DNA from: Bdellovibrio sp.
GTDB taxonomy: Bacteria > Bdellovibrionota > Bdellovibrionia > Bdellovibrionales > Bdellovibrionaceae
Length of the DNA: 7,070 bases
NCBI GenBank assembly: GCA_003176075.1
Contig: PSRN01000083.1
Span: forward strand, 1 to 7,070
Direction: 5' to 3'
Part shown: piece after piece, positions 5,277 through 7,070 of the stretch
Layout of the letters: every line of letters begins with the position of its first letter
Position numbering within the stretch: position 1 is the first letter of the stretch
The notes under the pieces: generated by a model
Databases searched by the model: none
The model's input: the letters and a program-made list of their open reading frames with translations, nothing else
Told to the model about the DNA's origin: nothing
Program-made: the position numbers and the translations under genes

Positions 5277-7070
5277 CGCCACCGGAATTCTCGTTTCCTC
5301 CAGCCGATTCGGGAGGCTTCTTCTTCATCAATGACTGTGTCTCGACCAGCGTCTTTACCTTTGTCTGCGCCTTCGGCTGCACCTTTGGCTTCTCGTTCAC
5401 CGATGTCGTCTGATCAGCCGCCGTCGTTGGATCACCGGGCCGGGCCGTGGCCAATTGGCGTTTGGGCAAAGGATTCGTCAGCGGCGCCATCTGCCGCGAT
5501 TGATACTTCGCGGCTCCCGCGGTCGATCCGATCCGCTTCAAAGTCACTTGCATGCCTGAACTGGACGGCCGTCCCCGGGAACCGTGGTCCATCGGCGGGC
5601 GCGACCGAGCTAAATGATCCTGCGCCTGCGCTTGCACAAGCATGAACCTTCCAACCAAGCAGTTCCGAACGCGCTCTTGAAAATAACGAAAAACACTGCC
5701 GCGAAGCTCACGGTTGGGAATGTCAGGTCCGCGAAAGGATTCGGCGTAAGTCAAGACGCCGGAGTTTTCCCTGTTTTCGATACGCAAGGAGACATTCAAC
5801 CAGGGGGACTCGATTTCGCAGGTCTCCTCCCCCGAGGCCAGAAAAAAGCGATTTTGAATTTCAATTTCGTACCGGCGAATCGAAGGAAAGACGAAATCGA
5901 AATCCGAAACCCAATTCGGCGTAACGTCCAGAACCGCCTTTAAAAACGGCGGAGTGTTGAATCGAAAACCCTCGCCGAGCGGCGACTGATCCATGATGTT
6001 TTCAAAAATACCGCTTCCCTGTTCCCGCACCAGCCAAGGCATACCTTCGGGCGGCTTGGTCATGACCAGTTGCTGGCTCAGGGGTTTAACGTCCGGAAAA
6101 AATTGCGACAGCCAACGATTCACCTGATGGGTGGAATCATCGGTGTGGGCCGCCTTTGATTCCAAGCCCCAGGTCTCCACCAACAAATGGGCGCCGTAAC
6201 GCCGCTGTGATTGCGGCGTCAACACCAGCTTGTAAAACACGCCGCTATCGGCCTGGCGATGCGCTGGAATCCCCCGCGGCACCACCTTTTGATTCTCCCA
6301 TACGATGGCGACACGATTCGAAATGGTGTCGTCAACGAAAGAAGGATCCGCCGCAGACGTGGGGTCCAGCCAGTAAACATCCTTGCCGATCTGGGCATAG
6401 ACGATCTGGTGATTGAAGTAATTCATCGGCAGCGAATAGTAAAAACTCGGGACCGGCAGGCGATCGGCATAGACGGTCGCGAAATAGGCCTTGTAACCAA
6501 GCTCCCGTAGAACTCGAATGGCCACCAAACTGAAATCCTTGCAATCGCCAAATTGCGATTCCGTGATGGCTTGCAAGGTTCGGGGCACCTGGCCGGCAAA
6601 ACGACTTCGCCAGTCCCCCATGTAGCGAATCATATGGCCCAAGGAATTGATCAACTCCCGGACTTGCTCCTTCGGCGTCCTTTTTGCCCTCACTTTTTCA
6701 ACCAGACTCTTGATCAGGCTGGTGGAAGGGTCGGCCAAACGGGAATTGTAAGCCGCCAACAACTGAGTTCCCACGTGGTCCCAGCTCTGCGCCGTCGACA
6801 CGAAAAGGGTCGGGAAGCGATTCAAGGCGAAATAGCCGCCGCTTTCGTTGGCCAACGAGTTGATGATGTTTCGCTTGAGACGCGCCCGATAAGTGTTTGA
6901 GGTCTTGGTCACCTCCAAGACCTGGCCCAAGTCGTGCTCGAAAGAGTAAAGTGGAATTTCCGATTCGACTTCAAAATCAAATCCCTCGGCAAAGTGAAAT
7001 TCAGAGTCAAAGCGGTAAGAAAAGGAAAAGAACCCCAGCAGTGGGGGCAACTTTTCCTCGACTTCGTACT
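5269..7070 (-). CDS. Transglutaminase-like (DUF3857-type) protein, 5' end beyond the window
   Basis: About 600 residues are visible; the frame stays open to the right edge, so the true start lies outside. The TTG at 7048-7050 is not a credible start because in-frame Y-E-V-E-E-K codes just before it. The first 125 visible residues look like the end of a DUF3857-type beta domain. The papain-like transglutaminase core follows: F-G-D-C-K-D with the nucleophile Cys codon at 6541-6543, the His in Y-F-N-H-Q-I-V about 44 residues later, and the Asp in Y-W-L-D-P-T 15 residues after that. The triad is therefore complete. A further 230 residues resemble the family's C-terminal beta region, and the last 95 are a low-complexity K/P/Q/T-rich tail. 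These proteins may act as proteases, cross-linkers or amidases at the envelope, with substrates mostly unknown. It converges on the molybdoprotein gene with no sign of a shared role. Confidence 0.83.
   Translation of the reverse strand, partial: YEVEEKLPPLLGFFSFSYRFDSEFHFAEGFDFEVESEIPLYSFEHDLGQVLEVTKTSNTYRARLKRNIINSLANESGGYFALNRFPTLFVSTAQSWDHVGTQLLAAYNSRLADPSTSLIKSLVEKVRAKRTPKEQVRELINSLGHMIRYMGDWRSRFAGQVPRTLQAITESQFGDCKDFSLVAIRVLRELGYKAYFATVYADRLPVPSFYYSLPMNYFNHQIVYAQIGKDVYWLDPTSAADPSFVDDTISNRVAIVWENQKVVPRGIPAHRQADSGVFYKLVLTPQSQRRYGAHLLVETWGLESKAAHTDDSTHQVNRWLSQFFPDVKPLSQQLVMTKPPEGMPWLVREQGSGIFENIMDQSPLGEGFRFNTPPFLKAVLDVTPNWVSDFDFVFPSIRRYEIEIQNRFFLASGEETCEIESPWLNVSLRIENRENSGVLTYAESFRGPDIPNRELRGSVFRYFQERVRNCLVGRFMLVQAQAQDHLARSRPPMDHGSRGRPSSSGMQVTLKRIGSTAGAAKYQSRQMAPLTNPLPKRQLATARPGDPTTAADQTTSVNEKPKVQPKAQTKVKTLVETQSLMKKKPPESAGGNENSGGGQ

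Overview
The window looks like ordinary chromosomal DNA from a Gram-negative bacterium. It holds six protein genes on alternating strands and no RNA gene, transposon or CRISPR array. Several products belong to the cell envelope: a LemA-type lipoprotein, an MltA-type lytic transglycosylase, a b-type cytochrome with a molybdopterin protein, and a transglutaminase-like protein. An outer-membrane lytic transglycosylase family, a lipoprotein and a Tat-like anchored molybdoprotein fit a proteobacterium or a relative such as Bdellovibrionota. That placement is a guess from gene content and was not tested.

Layout: (1) 1-246, minus strand: the start of a lemA gene that runs off the left edge. (2) 247-418: a divergent promoter region with two near-identical 22-bp repeats. 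(3) 419-2113, plus: one protein that joins an RluA-type pseudouridine synthase to an RlmI-type SAM methyltransferase. (4) 1905-3479, minus: an MltA-domain murein transglycosylase whose Ala/Pro-rich tail overlaps the methyltransferase gene by 209 bp on the opposite strand. (5) 3480-3655: a second divergent promoter region. (6) 3656-4282 and 4505-5230, plus: a four-helix cytochrome b and a sulfite-oxidase-fold molybdopterin protein, separated by 222 bp of AT-rich DNA. (7) 5222-5276: an 11-bp tandem repeat containing the stop codons of two convergent genes. (8) 5269-7070, minus: a transglutaminase-like (DUF3857-type) protein whose start lies beyond the right edge.

The only clear functional pair is the cytochrome b and the molybdopterin protein. 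Together they would form a membrane-anchored redox module in which quinol electrons pass through hemes to a molybdenum site facing the periplasm; the substrate cannot be read from the sequence. The most unusual items are the fused rRNA-modification enzyme, the antisense overlap of two low-complexity protein tails, and the stop-rich tandem repeat. I found no convincing new defence or mobile system.
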